64,000 nt of DNA, taken from NCBI GenBank assembly GCA_024195265.1, contig JAJLRJ010000010.1:4746135-4810134 (forward strand), in the 5' to 3' direction. Both the position numbers and the translations under genes were made by a program. The DNA comes from Dendrophyllia cribrosa (taxonomy: Eukaryota; Cnidaria; Anthozoa; Scleractinia; Dendrophylliidae). Positions 10,361 through 22,520 of the stretch are shown here, one piece after another. Numbering within the stretch: the first letter of the stretch is position 1; the number at the start of each line of letters is the position of its first letter. The notes under the pieces were generated by a model. That model saw nothing but the letters and a program-made list of their open reading frames with translations, was not told the DNA's origin and ran no database searches.

Positions 10361-10396
10361 TGCAATGGTTCCCAACATTTTCCATCACTTAAACTT

Positions 10397-10645
10397 TGAT
10401 GGATCAATACTACAATTCTTCATCAGTTAGTGCTACAATAATGGTATCAAACAATGCAGAGTGATTTGTAGCAGGGCGGCCTAACAGCGGAGCTCCTGCT
10501 TGGTCATAGAGTGGTTTTCTCAAAACTTTTAGTTCACTTATACTTGATGGATCAATACTACAATTCTTTATCATTTAGTGCTACAATAATGGTATCAAAC
10601 AATGCAGAGTGATTTGTAGCAGGGCGGCCTAACAGCTTGAAAACA
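10397..10645. repeat. Direct repeat, ~90 bp, spaced 158 bp
   Basis: GATGGATCAATACTACAATT through AGCAGGGCGGCCTAACAGC occurs at about 10398-10486 and 10556-10640 with few differences. Non-coding, in gene A intron 1. Confidence 0.85.
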
Positions 10646-10695
10646 ACTGTTGAACTCTTGGTCATGAAAAATTTGAAAAGGTCATGGAATTTTAA

Positions 10696-10901
10696 CCCTT
10701 TCACTCCCAGTAGTGCCAAACATCAAAATTCAAGAAAAATCCCAAATTTCATTTTGTAAAATATCACAAAACAAATGGTACCATGCAAAAGTACTGCCGA
10801 AAAGGTTTCATTTGAATGGTCACACCATAGGTTTTCGTCCACAGAATCAAAAGTTAGAACAACAATACATGTCTCCATAATTGACTCTGGGAGTGAAAGG
10901 G
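10696..10901 (-). repeat. Complete TTAA-flanked MITE with a single 107-bp-family unit
   Basis: Flanked by TTAA at 10692-10695 and 10902-10905. The ends are CCCTTTCACTCCCAG and the exact inverse CTGGGAGTGAAAGGG. TTAA target sites with ends starting CCC are the hallmark of piggyBac-type transposition; that assignment is inference. The interior carries TTCATTTGAATGGTCACACC, the core shared with the tandem arrays. This is the cleanest single-unit copy in the window. Confidence 0.85.
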
Positions 10902-10964
10902 TTAAAATCTGAAAAGAGTATGAACCCTGAATGACAATGACCATAACTTTTCTTGTAACTGATA

Positions 10965-11720
10965 AAAAGTGGTACCTGTGGATGAAATCCTAAAGTATGA
11001 CCATTCAAATGAAAGCTGTTGAACTGTACTTTCCTGTGGCACTGTTTATTACACTGTGCATGGTGGTTCTAACTTTTGAGTCTGGATGAAATCCTTAAGT
11101 GTGGCCATTTAAATGAAAGCTATTGATCAGTACTTTCCTGTGGTACTGTTTATTACACTGTGCATGGTGGTTCTAACTTTTGAGTCTGGATGAAATCCTT
11201 AAGTGTGGCTATTCAAATGAAAGCTATTGATCAGTATTTTCCCGTGGTGCTGTTTATTATGCTGTGCAAGGTGGTTCTAACTTTTGAGTCTGTGGATGAA
11301 ATCCTAAAATGTGACCATTCAAATGAAAGCTATTGAGCATTACTTTCCTGTGGTACTGTTTATTATACTGTTCAAGGTGGTTCTAACTTTCAAGTCTGTG
11401 GATGAAATCCTAAAGTGTGATAATTCAAATGAAAGCTATTGAACATTACTTTCCTGTGGTGCTGTTTATTATGCTGTATAAGGTGGTTCCAACTTTTGAG
11501 TCTGTGGATGAAATCCTAAAGTGTGATCATTCAAATGAAAGCTATTGAGCAGTACTTTGCTGTGGTACTGTTTATTATGCTGTACAAGGTGGTTCTAACT
11601 TTCAAGTCTGTGGATGAAATCCTTAAGTGTGATCATTCAAATGAAAGCCATTGATCAGTACTTTCCTGTGGTGCTGCTTATTATGCTGTACACGGTCGGG
11701 TTAAAACTTTCGAGTTCATC
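10965..11720 (+). repeat. Array of the ~107-bp repeat, about 7 units
   Basis: Tandem units read GGTGGTTCTAACTTTTGAG, TGGATGAAATCCTAAAGTG, TGACCATTCAAATGAAAGC, GAGCAGTACTTTCCTGTGG, TGTTTATTATGCTGT. Units differ at scattered sites and in short indels. It lies right beside the single-unit MITE above, in gene A intron 1. Confidence 0.9.
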
Positions 11721-12246
11721 CACAGACTCAAAAGTTATAATTGTCTTGACTCAAAGTGAAAACGTAAAGATAAGTTTCTTTTTGTCACCAATATAACCCA
11801 GGAAAGTTCTTCTCAAAATAATTCTTTTAAGTGGTCACACTGTAAGATTTCGTCCAAGGATAAGGAAAGTTTTAACCTTTAGAAAACGGTTTTTATTTGT
11901 GCACCAAAGCGAAAACTAAATTTAACTTTTTTCTTTCTTTTTTAACAAAAGCTCAGTATCACACTGTTTACAGTCCAACATTGGTTTCAATAATTTACAT
12001 TCGCATTTGCAAAACGCGACCTGTTGTATTGTAACAGTTGTATTCGATTTATTTTATTTTACTATTTGGATCACGAATTGCTAGCAGTTCATTTTGATGC
12101 AAAAGAAAAGCTTTTTTTCTTACTTTTTCTTGTAAGCTTTCAAATAAATTTTATTTATAACCCGCTGAATTTGTCAGGAAAATCACTATCTCCGCTTGTT
12201 TTATTTTTGTTGTCGATGATGTAACAACTTAGAAGCGCTAAATATT

Positions 12247-12564
12247 TCACTGGTTTTCCACGTTTTTCATTGTGCAAGCCGAATGACATTTATAATCATT
12301 GCCATTTAATGCAGCACTCCAGCAACGCTTTTGACATATTTCAAATATCTTTTTATTCAAACTATTCATAGTAATATCACAGAACATATTTTCCTTAAGC
12401 GCTTTAAAATTACGTTCCTCTATTTCTAGAGCTCGACAACGACAAACATGTTTATGATTGTTACTTGTTTCAAGTATATTCGTTTTGTCGCAGCAATGAG
12501 TATATAAATGTAGATTAAACCAATAACACAATATAACTAGAATTTGCTTTTCACGAAAGCAAGA
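12247..12564 (-). other. Cysteine-rich open frame of unknown status
   Basis: An uninterrupted frame ends in a stop at 12247. It carries about ten cysteines in spacings such as CRCRALE, NMFCDIT, EICQKRCW and YKCHSACTMKN. There is no ATG at the start, so if real it would be a 3' exon on the minus strand; a possible acceptor is the AG in GAAACAAG near 12459. I do not recognise the family. It sits inside gene A intron 1 on the same strand and could be an alternative exon, a separate small gene or chance. Confidence 0.2.
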
Positions 12565-12599
12565 TCAGTACAAATGAATTCAGAAACAAAAGATGAAAA

Positions 12600-14271
12600 T
12601 ATGTTGACGGAATTCAAAAATCGAAGACCAATATTTTTTTTCAAGCTGTAGAGTTACTTTAACCATCTAGTCATGCAAGTTATGGCGATATGATACAACT
12701 TTTTTTATATTCCTCAGGGTACGGATAGTAATTTGAAGTTAGAAATGCGTTTTCGGGAGTTGTTTGCAATCCTTTAATTTTGATGAATTTGGTAAATTTT
12801 GCTTATACTTCTAATTTTGCGTTTTCACCTTTATATTTCGCTTTCAAAAAAAGACAATGGGCTCATGAAAATTCCTCTTTCATACAGCTGAAACAAATAT
12901 TCCGCTCTCCTCACAGTTAAAAAGTGAAAAACAATTCAAAAGCTTGCTTCACTACTTTCCATCGATACAAGCTTCAAAGGAGAGCGCTGTTTTGATAAGT
13001 AATCACATCGCTAGTCTTGTTGAAATTGAAACTTAATCCATGTACTCAAGCGATGATTACTCGACAAGTTTTTACTTTGCATGTTGTACCCACATTGTAA
13101 ATATTGAAGATAACAATAAATCTCGTTTTTTTTTTACTATAACCTTCGCGTCGCTGCGTTCGATGAAATACAAAAACAACGAAATTAATATTGCGAATTA
13201 CGTGACAAACATAATGTCCACTGCGTTCGATGTCTACAGCGATGAGATGATTTTGAAGTGTATGTTCTCGTAATGAACGCTGTCTGTGTTTTTAAACACA
13301 ACGACTGGTGTTGAAATAATACTCTCCATGATTTGGTCCAGCAGGAAACAAATGAATAAAACACGGCCCCAAAGGAAAATGTTTTTCATGACTCCTGAAT
13401 ACTTGATGAATAGTATCGGCCGCAGAAATTTCGAACTACAAAGTAAATGAGATAATAGCGTAGCAAACCTCAATATCACCACAGATTTTTTGTCTTTCAA
13501 GATTTCTTTGATGCATCAATTGCGCGACAAACACCGAAAAATCGACTTCCTTTCAAGTTTTCAAACGTCTAGCGCGCTTTTTCCGAGACTAGACAAAGAA
13601 CGAAGGGATCAACAAGCCGCCCGCGCGCGAATTATGTATTCGCATACTCTGAATTGATCGAGATTCGTTTTGCTATGAATGACTCAACAGTTTTTACGCA
13701 GTGGGTATATAAAAAGGCAAAATCTACACCCTAGGAAGGTTAGCGCTGTGCTTCACTAAACAAAAATATGCATTCTCTTTCAAACAACGACCTCCAGGGT
13801 ATCCGCAGTGTGTATTCATTTACTTTGGTTAAGTTTAAACGTTTGGACGAGCAGATCGGTTTTGGAAAAACGTTCGTTGCGTTATATCTCAAAATTTTGC
13901 GATAAGCGCGCCTTAATCCTTTTATGAAACTTGTGGTCTCAAATTTCATGCTAAAGCCCGGGGACTCCCGGAGCTTGTTTTCGCCAGCGCCCGTTTGCAG
14001 TACAAAAATAACGCTGAAATATGAATGCGCAGTATTGCAAATAAACGGCATTGAAATCATTTGAGCCTTGCAAAGGTGTGGCAAAGGCCATAGAATGTAA
14101 ATCGCTGCGTTTGCGTTATCTCAACGATCTAGGCTCAGCACAAATGTTTTGGAAATTTGATACCAGCATTCAGCAGGATCAGGAAATTAAAACAACAAGT
14201 GTAGCTAAAGAGAATGGCGAAAGATCTATAGAGAGGCCACGCTTATTTACATTATGTTCACACACACTTAC
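12600..14271. other. Gene A intron 1, promoter-proximal part
   Basis: AT-rich, no convincing exon. A 114-residue minus-strand frame at 13740-14084 has no domain resemblance and no splice support. No repeats were recognised, which is unusual for this window. Confidence 0.45.
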
Positions 14272-14329
14272 CCGAACGGCCAACGGTCATCGCGAGTACA
14301 GCTCCTATTACAAGTAGTAACTTCGCCAT
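14272..14329 (-). CDS. Gene A exon 1: start codon and signal peptide
   Basis: Start of a multi-exon gene for an NCAM-like Ig/FnIII protein. The 58-bp exon encodes a start followed by a hydrophobic run, MAKLLLVIGAVLAMTVGRS, and ends in phase 1 at donor TCGG|GTAAGT. The sequence round the start (AACCATGG) is a good eukaryotic initiation context. Joined to exon 2 it gives ...GRS|DGTVTL, so cleavage probably falls at the exon border, leaving the first Ig domain near the mature N-terminus. Across the window the protein has five or more Ig domains and one FnIII domain. The product is expected at the cell surface or secreted; no membrane segment is visible because the gene leaves the window. Gene B exon 1 has the same length, phase and a similar sequence. 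Confidence 0.9.
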
Positions 14330-14525
14330 GGTTCCTCTTTGGAGCTGGCTGAATACAACACAGAGATACAACAAAGTTAGAGAAGCGAAGAGGTGCTAAA
14401 CGAGTTAACAGATTCACGAGAGCTCGTTGTTCCTGCGGAGCGCTCTGCACGCTTTGACAGAAAAGGATCAAACGGGCACACACACGCTATTTCAGTGCGC
14501 ACGCGTGGTCCTAACAGACGCGAAC

Positions 14526-14541
14526 CGCGCATATATTAGCT
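14526..14541 (-). promoter_or_regulatory. Possible TATA-like element for gene A
   Basis: On the minus strand GCTAATATATGCGCGG lies about 200 bp upstream of the gene A start codon. The position would require a 5' UTR of roughly 170 bp. Weak, motif-only evidence. Confidence 0.2.
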
Positions 14542-14559
14542 TCTGCATTTATTCGCTTG

Positions 14560-16189
14560 GGAATATTGTTTATCAGTTGTCTATAGTAAGATTTATGCAG
14601 GCATGCTAATGTGGTCGTTATTGTGTGCGAATATGTTCGTATGTCAGTTTTACAGTTATATCTTGCTAAACGTGTCACTGCAAAATGCGCGTACGCTTAG
14701 CAGTTGTAAAAATTCTGTATTCTCTTTTAGCAGACCATCGAAAATGTAACAGTACCCGACAGGATTTCCTGCTCGGTAGCTCTTTTTTTTTTCTAAAAAA
14801 AACCAAAAGGTCACACCATCAATTTCGTGCACAAACGCAAAATTTAGAAGACACATTACCAGACAGAAAATTTTGACCGTGGCAAGAAAATAATTATGAA
14901 AACATGATTTCAGTCACAATAATCTCTGTTATAGACCTATCGCTGCCTCCTAGAAGCTTGGTTTGACAAACTTTTACGACATATTAACACTGTAATTAGA
15001 TTACAGTGAGCTTTTCCCCTCCACCTGCATGTCTATATAATTAAACCCTAGTTTTCGCCGGACTAACAATAAAACATACACCTTATTTTGCCAGAAAAGC
15101 ACCTACCAGTTGCTAAACAAATCATACTGCATTGCTAATAAGGCGTGATCGATCGAAGAAATACTCGAAATAATTTTATTCAGACACTAATAAAAAACAC
15201 ATCCCCGACTGTGAATATCAATACATTTGTTGATAAATTATATTCAGTTTCTCCGTTTTGGCCTTTTAAAAGTGCGAATTTCTCGTTTTGTACCTTAAAA
15301 TATTTTTAATATGCTGTCATCTGTTTCTGGGGATTAAAACTTCCAGATTCATATCTTGGGTCATTCATGGTAGACCATAGTAGTTCATATCTATCTTTTG
15401 AGTCCGTGGGGGGATGAAATCTGTGACAAATAAAAGCTACCGAGCAGTACATTCGTGCAGATAGGTTTGTGTTTCGATATAGTGTATATTTAAAAAAGTA
15501 AATTTGGCGTTTAAACTAGATTAAGGGCTATGTTTGGTGCGAAAGGATTAAAAATATGCATCGATTGACAATCAGCTGCCCAGTCGAAAGTCGATAAGCC
15601 AGCGCCAATGTATTCCAAACACCTGACATTTTCTGAATACAAACTCGAGCTTTAAAACCCCCTGGCAATTATGATTGAAAGGTAGAAAGCGCTTACCTAC
15701 AAATTTAAGTCGAAAATCCAAGGCCCTTGACGCTAATTTCAGTAACTGTGCTGTAGTCACAGTCGTTCGACCGATTCAAAAATCGTAGACAATACAATCC
15801 GTGTTTATTTTTTGATAGCTCCAGAGATATGTTATGATATATTTTTCTGCACCAGCCAATAAAATTTACGAACTTTCAAAACGTCATTCCAATCCCCGGC
15901 TTCCCTTGGTTTGTATTGCGATCAAACTTGACAGGTGATCACGTTTTCCCAGTTACACCATCATCGTTGCTTAATGAACGACAGCATGAGTTACCGTTTA
16001 TTTTAATTCACTGCTTGATCTTCTTTCTAACCGTCATAATACAGGAGAGGAAATTGTTGGTATTGCCTCTAACGCATGTAACGTAAACATTACATTTTAT
16101 TTTACGACCAAGTATTTAAAAAATTAAAAGACCGAGAACCCTTAACCCCTTAAATCTTACGTCACTCATGTGGTACAATAGTATCAGTT
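14560..16189. other. Intergenic, one degenerate 107-bp unit only
   Basis: Upstream of gene A. No exon recognised. A single eroded unit lies at about 15385-15470 (TCTTTTGAGTCCGTGG, then AAAAGCTACCGAGCAGTAC), followed by GCGAAAGGATTAAAAA, which may be an eroded TTAA-MITE end. Confidence 0.45.
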
Positions 16190-16610
16190 CTTGTCTACAG
16201 TGTGACCATTCAAATGAATGCTGTTTATTATCTATGCTGTATAAGATGGTACTGTTTATTATGCTGTACAAGGTGGCTATAACTTTTGTGTCCATAGATG
16301 AAATCCTAAAGTGTGACCATTCAAATAAAACTAAAAGCTATTGAGCAGTACTTTCCTGTGGTACTGTTTATTATGCTGTACAAGGAGGTTCTAACTTCTG
16401 AGTCTGTGGATGAAATTCTAAAGTGTGACCATTCAAATGAAAGCTACTAAGCAGTACTTTCCTGTGATACTGTTTATTATGCTGTACAAGGTGGTTCTAA
16501 CTTTTGAGTCTGTTGATGAAATCCTAAAGTGTGACCATTCAAATGAAAGCTATTCAGCAGTACTTTCCTGTGGTACTGTTTATTATGCCGTACAAGGTGG
16601 TTCTTCTTTT
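16190..16610 (+). repeat. Array of the ~107-bp repeat, about 4 units
   Basis: Units with GTGACCATTCAAATGAAAGC and CAGTACTTTCCTGTG. To the left, TTAACCCCTTAAATC (about 16142) may be the eroded TTAA-MITE end that once bounded the array. Confidence 0.88.
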
Positions 16611-18244
16611 TAGTAGTATATTCCTACTGCTTTTCAGGGTGGCTCAAACTTTTTAGACTGTGTAAGGAAGTTTTAAAGCGTGATAACTGATTAAGAAATA
16701 ACTTGAGTGCCCTTACTGCTACTAAAATTAAAACAAATGCCATAGGGCCGGACCAGAGAGAGAGAAATTGTATGTAGAATCCACCGACCATGCACGAAAC
16801 AGCGTTAGGTCTTCTTTTTCAAAGAATGGCAGATATTACAGAGAATTCGTTTGTAGAAACAAGCGAACATCTACTGAAACAGATTTTGTCTTCTTGTTTT
16901 GTTCTAAGAAGGACAGCTATTGTACTCTTGAAAATTCCTCAAGAGCATCCACTTTAATCCCAGGGCAAGCAAGTAGTTCTTTATCATTGTAATCCCCAGA
17001 AAATTCTTATGTTGTCAAACGTTCTTTGTCCGCTAATTTTTTTACTTTCTTCATAGACAATGCAAATGTGCTTAATGTCAATAATGAGAAATTGTTTTCG
17101 AGTTTGGTGCTTCTAAAATTCAAATTTATGTCAAGGTGACAGATCTCCTAAAGCGTTTTTTTTTTTAACTTTGACGGAAATGGCTGCATTGTTGATGTGC
17201 TTATAATAGCTGCAGTCATTTAGATTTATCATTTCGTGGCCTTCGAAATGCATTTTTTTTTTCATAAACGTTTTGATATCAAAATAATAAGACCTAACAG
17301 TCATTTGTGATATAAAATATTTCAAAAATCAACTGGGCCCGCCCTAGATAAATTACGTGCAGTTTGTCACGGGCTCTGCGTTCTTTCGCTTTGTTTGAAG
17401 GGTTTTGCGATATTTCTACTTTGGTGTCATCTGTCAAGAGGCGACGTATAGTTTAGCAAATCGATTTTCTGTCGATACACGCGAAGAAAAGAGAAGTCAT
17501 TCAAAAGAACCCATTGAACTTCCAGCGTGCAAACAGAGCGTCGTGTACCCTGTTGGAAAGCAAATAATTTGACGCGTGAAATAATAGAAAAGAAAAGGCC
17601 TTGTTTTATTGCTGAAGATGCTTTTGATTGAACACAGGAAGCGAGATAAGGATGCCTTATCAACAGCTAGCTAGAACGCTTTCGTCTTTGCACTCGAATG
17701 GTCTTGATAGTTTAGTCTCGAGTTACGGACCGTCTGGAGACATTTCGATGTTCATTTGTAGTCTGTTTTACTTTTAGAACGTAAACAACTTGTTCCCTCA
17801 TTGAAATCTATTTTCCGATGTGACCTATCTTGTCTTAAACTAATTAGCATCTGTATTGTTCTGCGTACGCTGCGGCTTTTATTATGATGCTAAATGCCGC
17901 TTTGTAAATGCAAAATAGACGGTTTTCCGCGTAAACAACCGATCACGCATGACTTGTTTAATACATGCTACACATTTGAGTATCTCAAAGTGATCACTTT
18001 CGTAAGCGACCATTTCCCTTCAGAGGCCATCTTATGAAATCTCGTTTGAAATATTTCTCGATTAAATGCTGTATATTAGAGCACCTTCCGTAGAGACCAC
18101 CTTTTCTAGTCACGCACGAGCGTGTTTGCTTGTACGACGAATTCAGTGATAAATCGCCCAAGGCTACTCAAGGCTTGTATTGTACTCACGCTGTTTTCGT
18201 GTAACGGCATTTTAACGGCGTCCTCGCGGCCCACACCAATCTTA
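16611..18244. other. Intergenic, nothing recognised
   Basis: Several 60-80 residue open frames on both strands show no domain, splice or repeat support. AT-rich unique-looking sequence. Confidence 0.4.
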
Positions 18245-18713
18245 TGCTGTGTTCACATTAGTCGTTAATTTAAAAACACATTTCATGTCTGGTTTTCGTG
18301 ATTTTTGCTGTTTTATCGAACAACCATAAGTTCGCATTAAATTATTATATCATTATAATTTATACACATGAACAGAAACAAAATCGATGTCGAAATTGCT
18401 GTTGCATGATTTTGTGGTTTAATCTCACTTGTCAAGCCCTTCTGGAACGAAGGGCAGTGCTGAAAGTAAGAAGTTCACATTTGTGCTAACGTGTTTCGTC
18501 TGGTTAGTTCGAAACTACCTGTTTCAATCATGCTCAGAATAGACATGTTTCGATCATGATTCGCGCAATACGCCGCCTAATGGGAACACTTTTCATCGCG
18601 AAACATTTTTCGTTCGTGACCTTAAGTATTTAAGGATGTTTTCCTCCAAAAGTCCAGTGAGTCTGTGGTAGAAATTATAACTGAACATGTTTCGCCCTAT
18701 TGTGAACACAGCA
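18245..18713. repeat. MITE-like element with TGCTGTGTTCACA ends
   Basis: The left end TGCTGTGTTCACATTAG is mirrored on the right as CTATTGTGAACACAGCA. About 470 bp, non-coding. The terminal match is only about 13-15 bp, so the boundaries are moderately sure. Confidence 0.55.
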
Positions 18714-19511
18714 TTAGAATAAGGAAAATAAAACTAAGCTGCGAGGTGCGCCAAGGAAATGATCAAATCCTTATACTTTCAGAATCAAACCTTCGTTCAT
18801 TTTTATGCAGTATGATTGTAACTTTTGAGTCTGTGGTAGAAACCCGGCCGGGAGTGCGACCATTTTAATATAAGCTCTTTAGAATTTTGAAATTTACTGT
18901 GGCGTGAAAATTTTGCAAAATTAAACGTTCTTAAACGTTTTTACCGCGTTTGAATTTGAATCAATGGTTCAAACTGAAATCGTATTTTCTCTTGTTTCGC
19001 GTGTTTTTTGCCTGTTTTATCACAGTGTTACCTTGTAAAACGCTAGCGTGCCTGTAACCCTCTTTTGAACAAAGCGTATCCTTAGGAGGTCACACCTGCC
19101 TGTTCTGTAGAAGCTAAAGCAAAGCGTTTTTCCCGTCCCGTCTTGTCCGTTCCGTCCTTCCGTCTTGACTTAACCTGTTCTTGATATGGCTCTGTGTATG
19201 TATGTCATTATCAGCATGTTTTGTAATTGTAAGCGGGACAACGCGATAAGATAATTGGGTGGTCAAACATTAGATTAGCTGAGTGATCTGTTTCAGTTTT
19301 GAGCGGGAGACTTTGTGCGTGCGATTCAGGTGTCAGGATGTTTGCTCGCCACAAATAAAATACCAGTAATTAATCGATAGCGGTTTGGTAATGAAAAGAC
19401 AAGCAAAAACGAATGATAAGAAGCGACGTTTCGGAGTCAGTCATGTTGACGCCATTGTCAAGGTATCAAACTACCACGTAGAAATATTCTGCGGGTAGAT
19501 TCTGTGCCCGA

Positions 19512-19832
19512 GGGGGGAGGGGGACTCCCATAAAAATGACTGGGGTTCTCGTCCGAAATTTTCGAAAAACACCCTATAAAGGTACCAGAATCTCCTCTGC
19601 CACGGGCGTGGCATAAATGAATTTTAACCCCTAAGAGGTACCAATTCTAAAACAACACGTCATATTCAACACGTCATATTATTTCGGCTCAATACCCTAA
19701 AAGGTACCGCGATAATTCTAACGCTGGTCATTTCAGATTTTAGCAACCTAATTGGTTCCAATCTACAAATTTCGACCCTTAAAAGGTACGACGAGCACCC
19801 CCGTCATTTTTATATCGGAGTCCCCTCCCCCC
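19512..19832. repeat. MITE with GGGGAGGGGGACTCCC ends
   Basis: The left end is followed by ATAAAAATGAC. The right end reads GTCATTTTTATATCGGAG then TCCCCTCCCCCC, the inverse. Inside are several GGTACC(A/G) motifs (AAAGGTACCAG, AGAGGTACCAA, AAAGGTACCGC) repeated in tandem. Non-coding. Confidence 0.75.
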
Positions 19833-20130
19833 TTCCTCCGCGGGATTCTGTGCCTGATAGCAGAAGACCGGGCCTCTAATCCTCGCGTAGTATACGTTAT
19901 ATCGTGCTTTTATATGTTTATTTTTTTTTGTTCCTTTAATATCGTTACAGATCTTCACACCGCTCCTATGTGAAAATATGCCTGATTCATGCACTTTAAT
20001 AGCATGAATATTACTTGCAGCTCCTGGTGTTACGTATTTATCTGAATATTCAGATCGCTTTAAGGCAGGACTTAATCTAAACGCCATTTTTCCGCCACTT
20101 GACATGGGTTTAATGGGAATATCTCTTTTT

Positions 20131-20460
20131 TTTTTAATAATAAACTTTATTTAACACAAAACAGTGGCAAAATACTAATTACAAAAAGAACAAAAAAATG
20201 GATAAAAACTATACAAACGTACTTACAATACACAACTGAATTAGTTACATTACTTACAAAACTTACTTACAAAATGTTGCTTAACGCTATTTACAATTCT
20301 TTTTTTTTTTCATTATTATTATTATTTCCATACAAACAACCTTTTACAAAGATCGTTTTACATACAAACATTATTTTACATAAAATTACATACAAGAAAA
20401 TATAAAATGAAATATCTCATTTACGTTTCAAGCAATCCAAAAACTCTATGCACATGCCAT
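20131..20460 (-). repeat. Probable retroposon 3' tail
   Basis: A T-run followed by AATAATAAACTTTATTTAAC reads on the minus strand as a polyadenylation-like end, GTTTATTATT plus A-run. A second T-run and ATT triplets lie at 20299-20330. No coding part remains. Confidence 0.35.
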
Positions 20461-20484
20461 GAATATATATATTGGGTGATTTTT

Positions 20485-21080
20485 GGGTAACAGAGCTTTC
20501 AAATTCGAACAACGCGGCAAGATAATTGGATAATTTGCCATTGTTTTAAGCAGCTGGATTAGTTTGTGCGGGAAACTTTGTGCATCAGAAGCTAAAGAAT
20601 TAAAACCCGTTATTATAACAGAGCTTATAAATTCGAACAACGCGGTAAAATTATTGGAGAATTTGCTTTGTTTTCATTAGGTGAATTGGTTAGAGCAGGA
20701 AACTTTGTGGGTGCGAGGCTAAAGAATTAATTGACAAAACGGTAATGAATTGGATAATTTGCATTGTTCCAAGCAGGTTGGGTTTGTTTGAGCGGGAAAC
20801 TTTGTGCATCGGAATGAAAAGAATTTATACCCGATATTACAACGGGGCTTTCAAATTCGAACAACGCGGCAAGATAATTGGATAATTTGCCATTCTTTCC
20901 AGCAGCTTGATTAATTTGAGCGGAAAAAGTTGTGCATGCGAAGCCAAATAGTTGATACCGGTATTGCAACGAATTCCGACAAAGCGCGCGGTAAGATGAC
21001 TGGATAATTAAAACTAAGCTTTGCCGGGTGTATCAGTCTGTATCAGTTACGTTTTGAGCGGGAAAAGTTGTGCATGTGAC
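20485..21080. repeat. Degenerate tandem repeat, ~130-150 bp unit
   Basis: Four to five copies share AAATTCGAACAACGCGGCAA, GATAATTGGATAATTTGCC and GCGGGAAACTTTGTGCAT. A detached copy lies at about 19230-19325. Short minus-strand frames in it are repeat by-products. Confidence 0.75.
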
Positions 21081-21710
21081 AAGGGGGTTTCATAATTTGA
21101 AGCATTACCAAAGTTGGAGCATCGGGCATTATGCATCAGGCATTTGTGGCATGACGGTAATTTTTAGTTCTATACAAATTAATGCAGCTGCCATGGCGGG
21201 TACGTCGAGGTAAAATATGGGAAATAATTAAAATTGAAATATTTTTATTGTTGAATCCAGGTGTTGGTGTTCTATGCTTGTTTAAATGTTGTTTTTCAAT
21301 CATTATTCTGATATTTATATTAGAGAGATTTTTTAGGCGTCGGGGATCTACGGCGAACACGCCGAGCTTAGCGTTTGCGGGCTGCTGTCAAATACTCATA
21401 AATTGTCGGATAAGCTTCACGTAAACTAACTAGAAAAGATTAAATACAAGAAAACGGTTCCTACAGTATTAGCTAAATTGAGTGTTGCCGTTAAAATGTG
21501 GTTTGGTAAAATTTGAAGACGTTTAGGAGACTTGTTTCGTGAAAATGTGTAAGCTTTTCCGGGAAAAAATTTTACTATCATTTGGCTTCTTTCAGTTCTT
21601 ACGTTTTTGCTCTACGTGTATTAGCGTGTGAATTTACAATTTACCAGTTACTTTACATAGAGCATAAAATAAAAGATTTTTGGGTTTAAAATAAGGTTGT
21701 CAATACAGCA

Positions 21711-22038
21711 GGCCCCGGTTATTCAAAAGGTGGATAGCGCTATCCACCGGATAAATCATTATCCAGTGGATAGGCATTAGCAAAACCAATTGTGTTATCC
21801 ACTCGATAATGATTTATCCGGTGCATAGCGCTGTCCACCGGATAAATCACTATCCAGTGGATAGGCATTAGCAAAACCAATTGTGTTATCCACTCGATAG
21901 TGATTTATCCGGTGGATAGCGCTATCTATCGGATAAATCACTATCCAGTGGATAGGCATTAGCAAAACCAACTGTGTTATCCGCTGGATAGTGATTTATC
22001 CGGTGGATAGCGCTATCCGTCTTTTGAACAACCGGGAC
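21711..22038. repeat. Inverted-repeat element with three internal ~126-bp units
   Basis: Ends GGCCCCGGTTATTCAAAAG and CTTTTGAACAACCGGGACC. The inside consists of repeated palindromic pieces such as GGATAGCGCTATCC, TGGATAGGCATTAGCAAAACC and CACTCGATAATGATTTATCC. The whole can fold extensively on itself. Non-coding MITE/foldback type. Confidence 0.85.
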
Positions 22039-22243
22039 CAGAACGAATAAAAACATCAAAGTAGATACTCACGTAGTTTAACAACGTGAAAACAAGCTTC
22101 CTCGCGTTGAAAAGAAGGAACGGCAGTAGAACGTAAAAAACCAGGGACTTTTTGCCGTTTGCGTTTGCCCTAAACGGGGTATTTCTTGGTTTTCCGGGAA
22201 CTTTTGTTGGTTAGCTTGGGTGTTGTGGTATGGGTATTGTTCA

Positions 22244-22520
22244 GTGTCTTTTAAATCGTTCCTTTGACGTCATTTGATGACCACATCTATCGCATCTCCA
22301 AGAAACCGTGCGCAAACGCGATATTTAATTCCTTTATTAGCGGGGGAGGACGTGAGGCCAGCAAACATTCACGTTTACTGGCATAATTGTGAGCGTAAAA
22401 ATAGCTGTAACAGTTTGTTTTGAATCGTTTGTTTGACGTAATTTGGTGATCACATCTTCCGCATCTCCAAGAAACCGTGCGGAAACGCGATATTTATCCC
22501 TTTATTAGCGGGGGAGGACG
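22244..22520. repeat. Direct repeat, ~110 bp, two copies
   Basis: GCATCTCCAAGAAACCGTGC, GAAACGCGATATTTA and TTATTAGCGGGGGAGGACG occur at about 22290-22352 and 22459-22520, with related flanking sequence (TTTGACGTCATTTGATGACC and its variant). Non-coding. Confidence 0.8.

Noticed and set aside
10965..11720. Hammerhead ribozyme in the 107-bp repeats (GGATGAAATCC region)
   Set aside because: The required CUGAUGA...GAAA core is not present; only a loose resemblance.
13740..14084. 114-codon minus-strand frame near the gene A promoter
   Set aside because: No domain resemblance, no splice sites in register, and it lies in the first intron.
20446..20969. Two minus-strand frames with similar peptides
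   Set aside because: They fall in the degenerate ~130-150 bp tandem repeat and have no coding signature.
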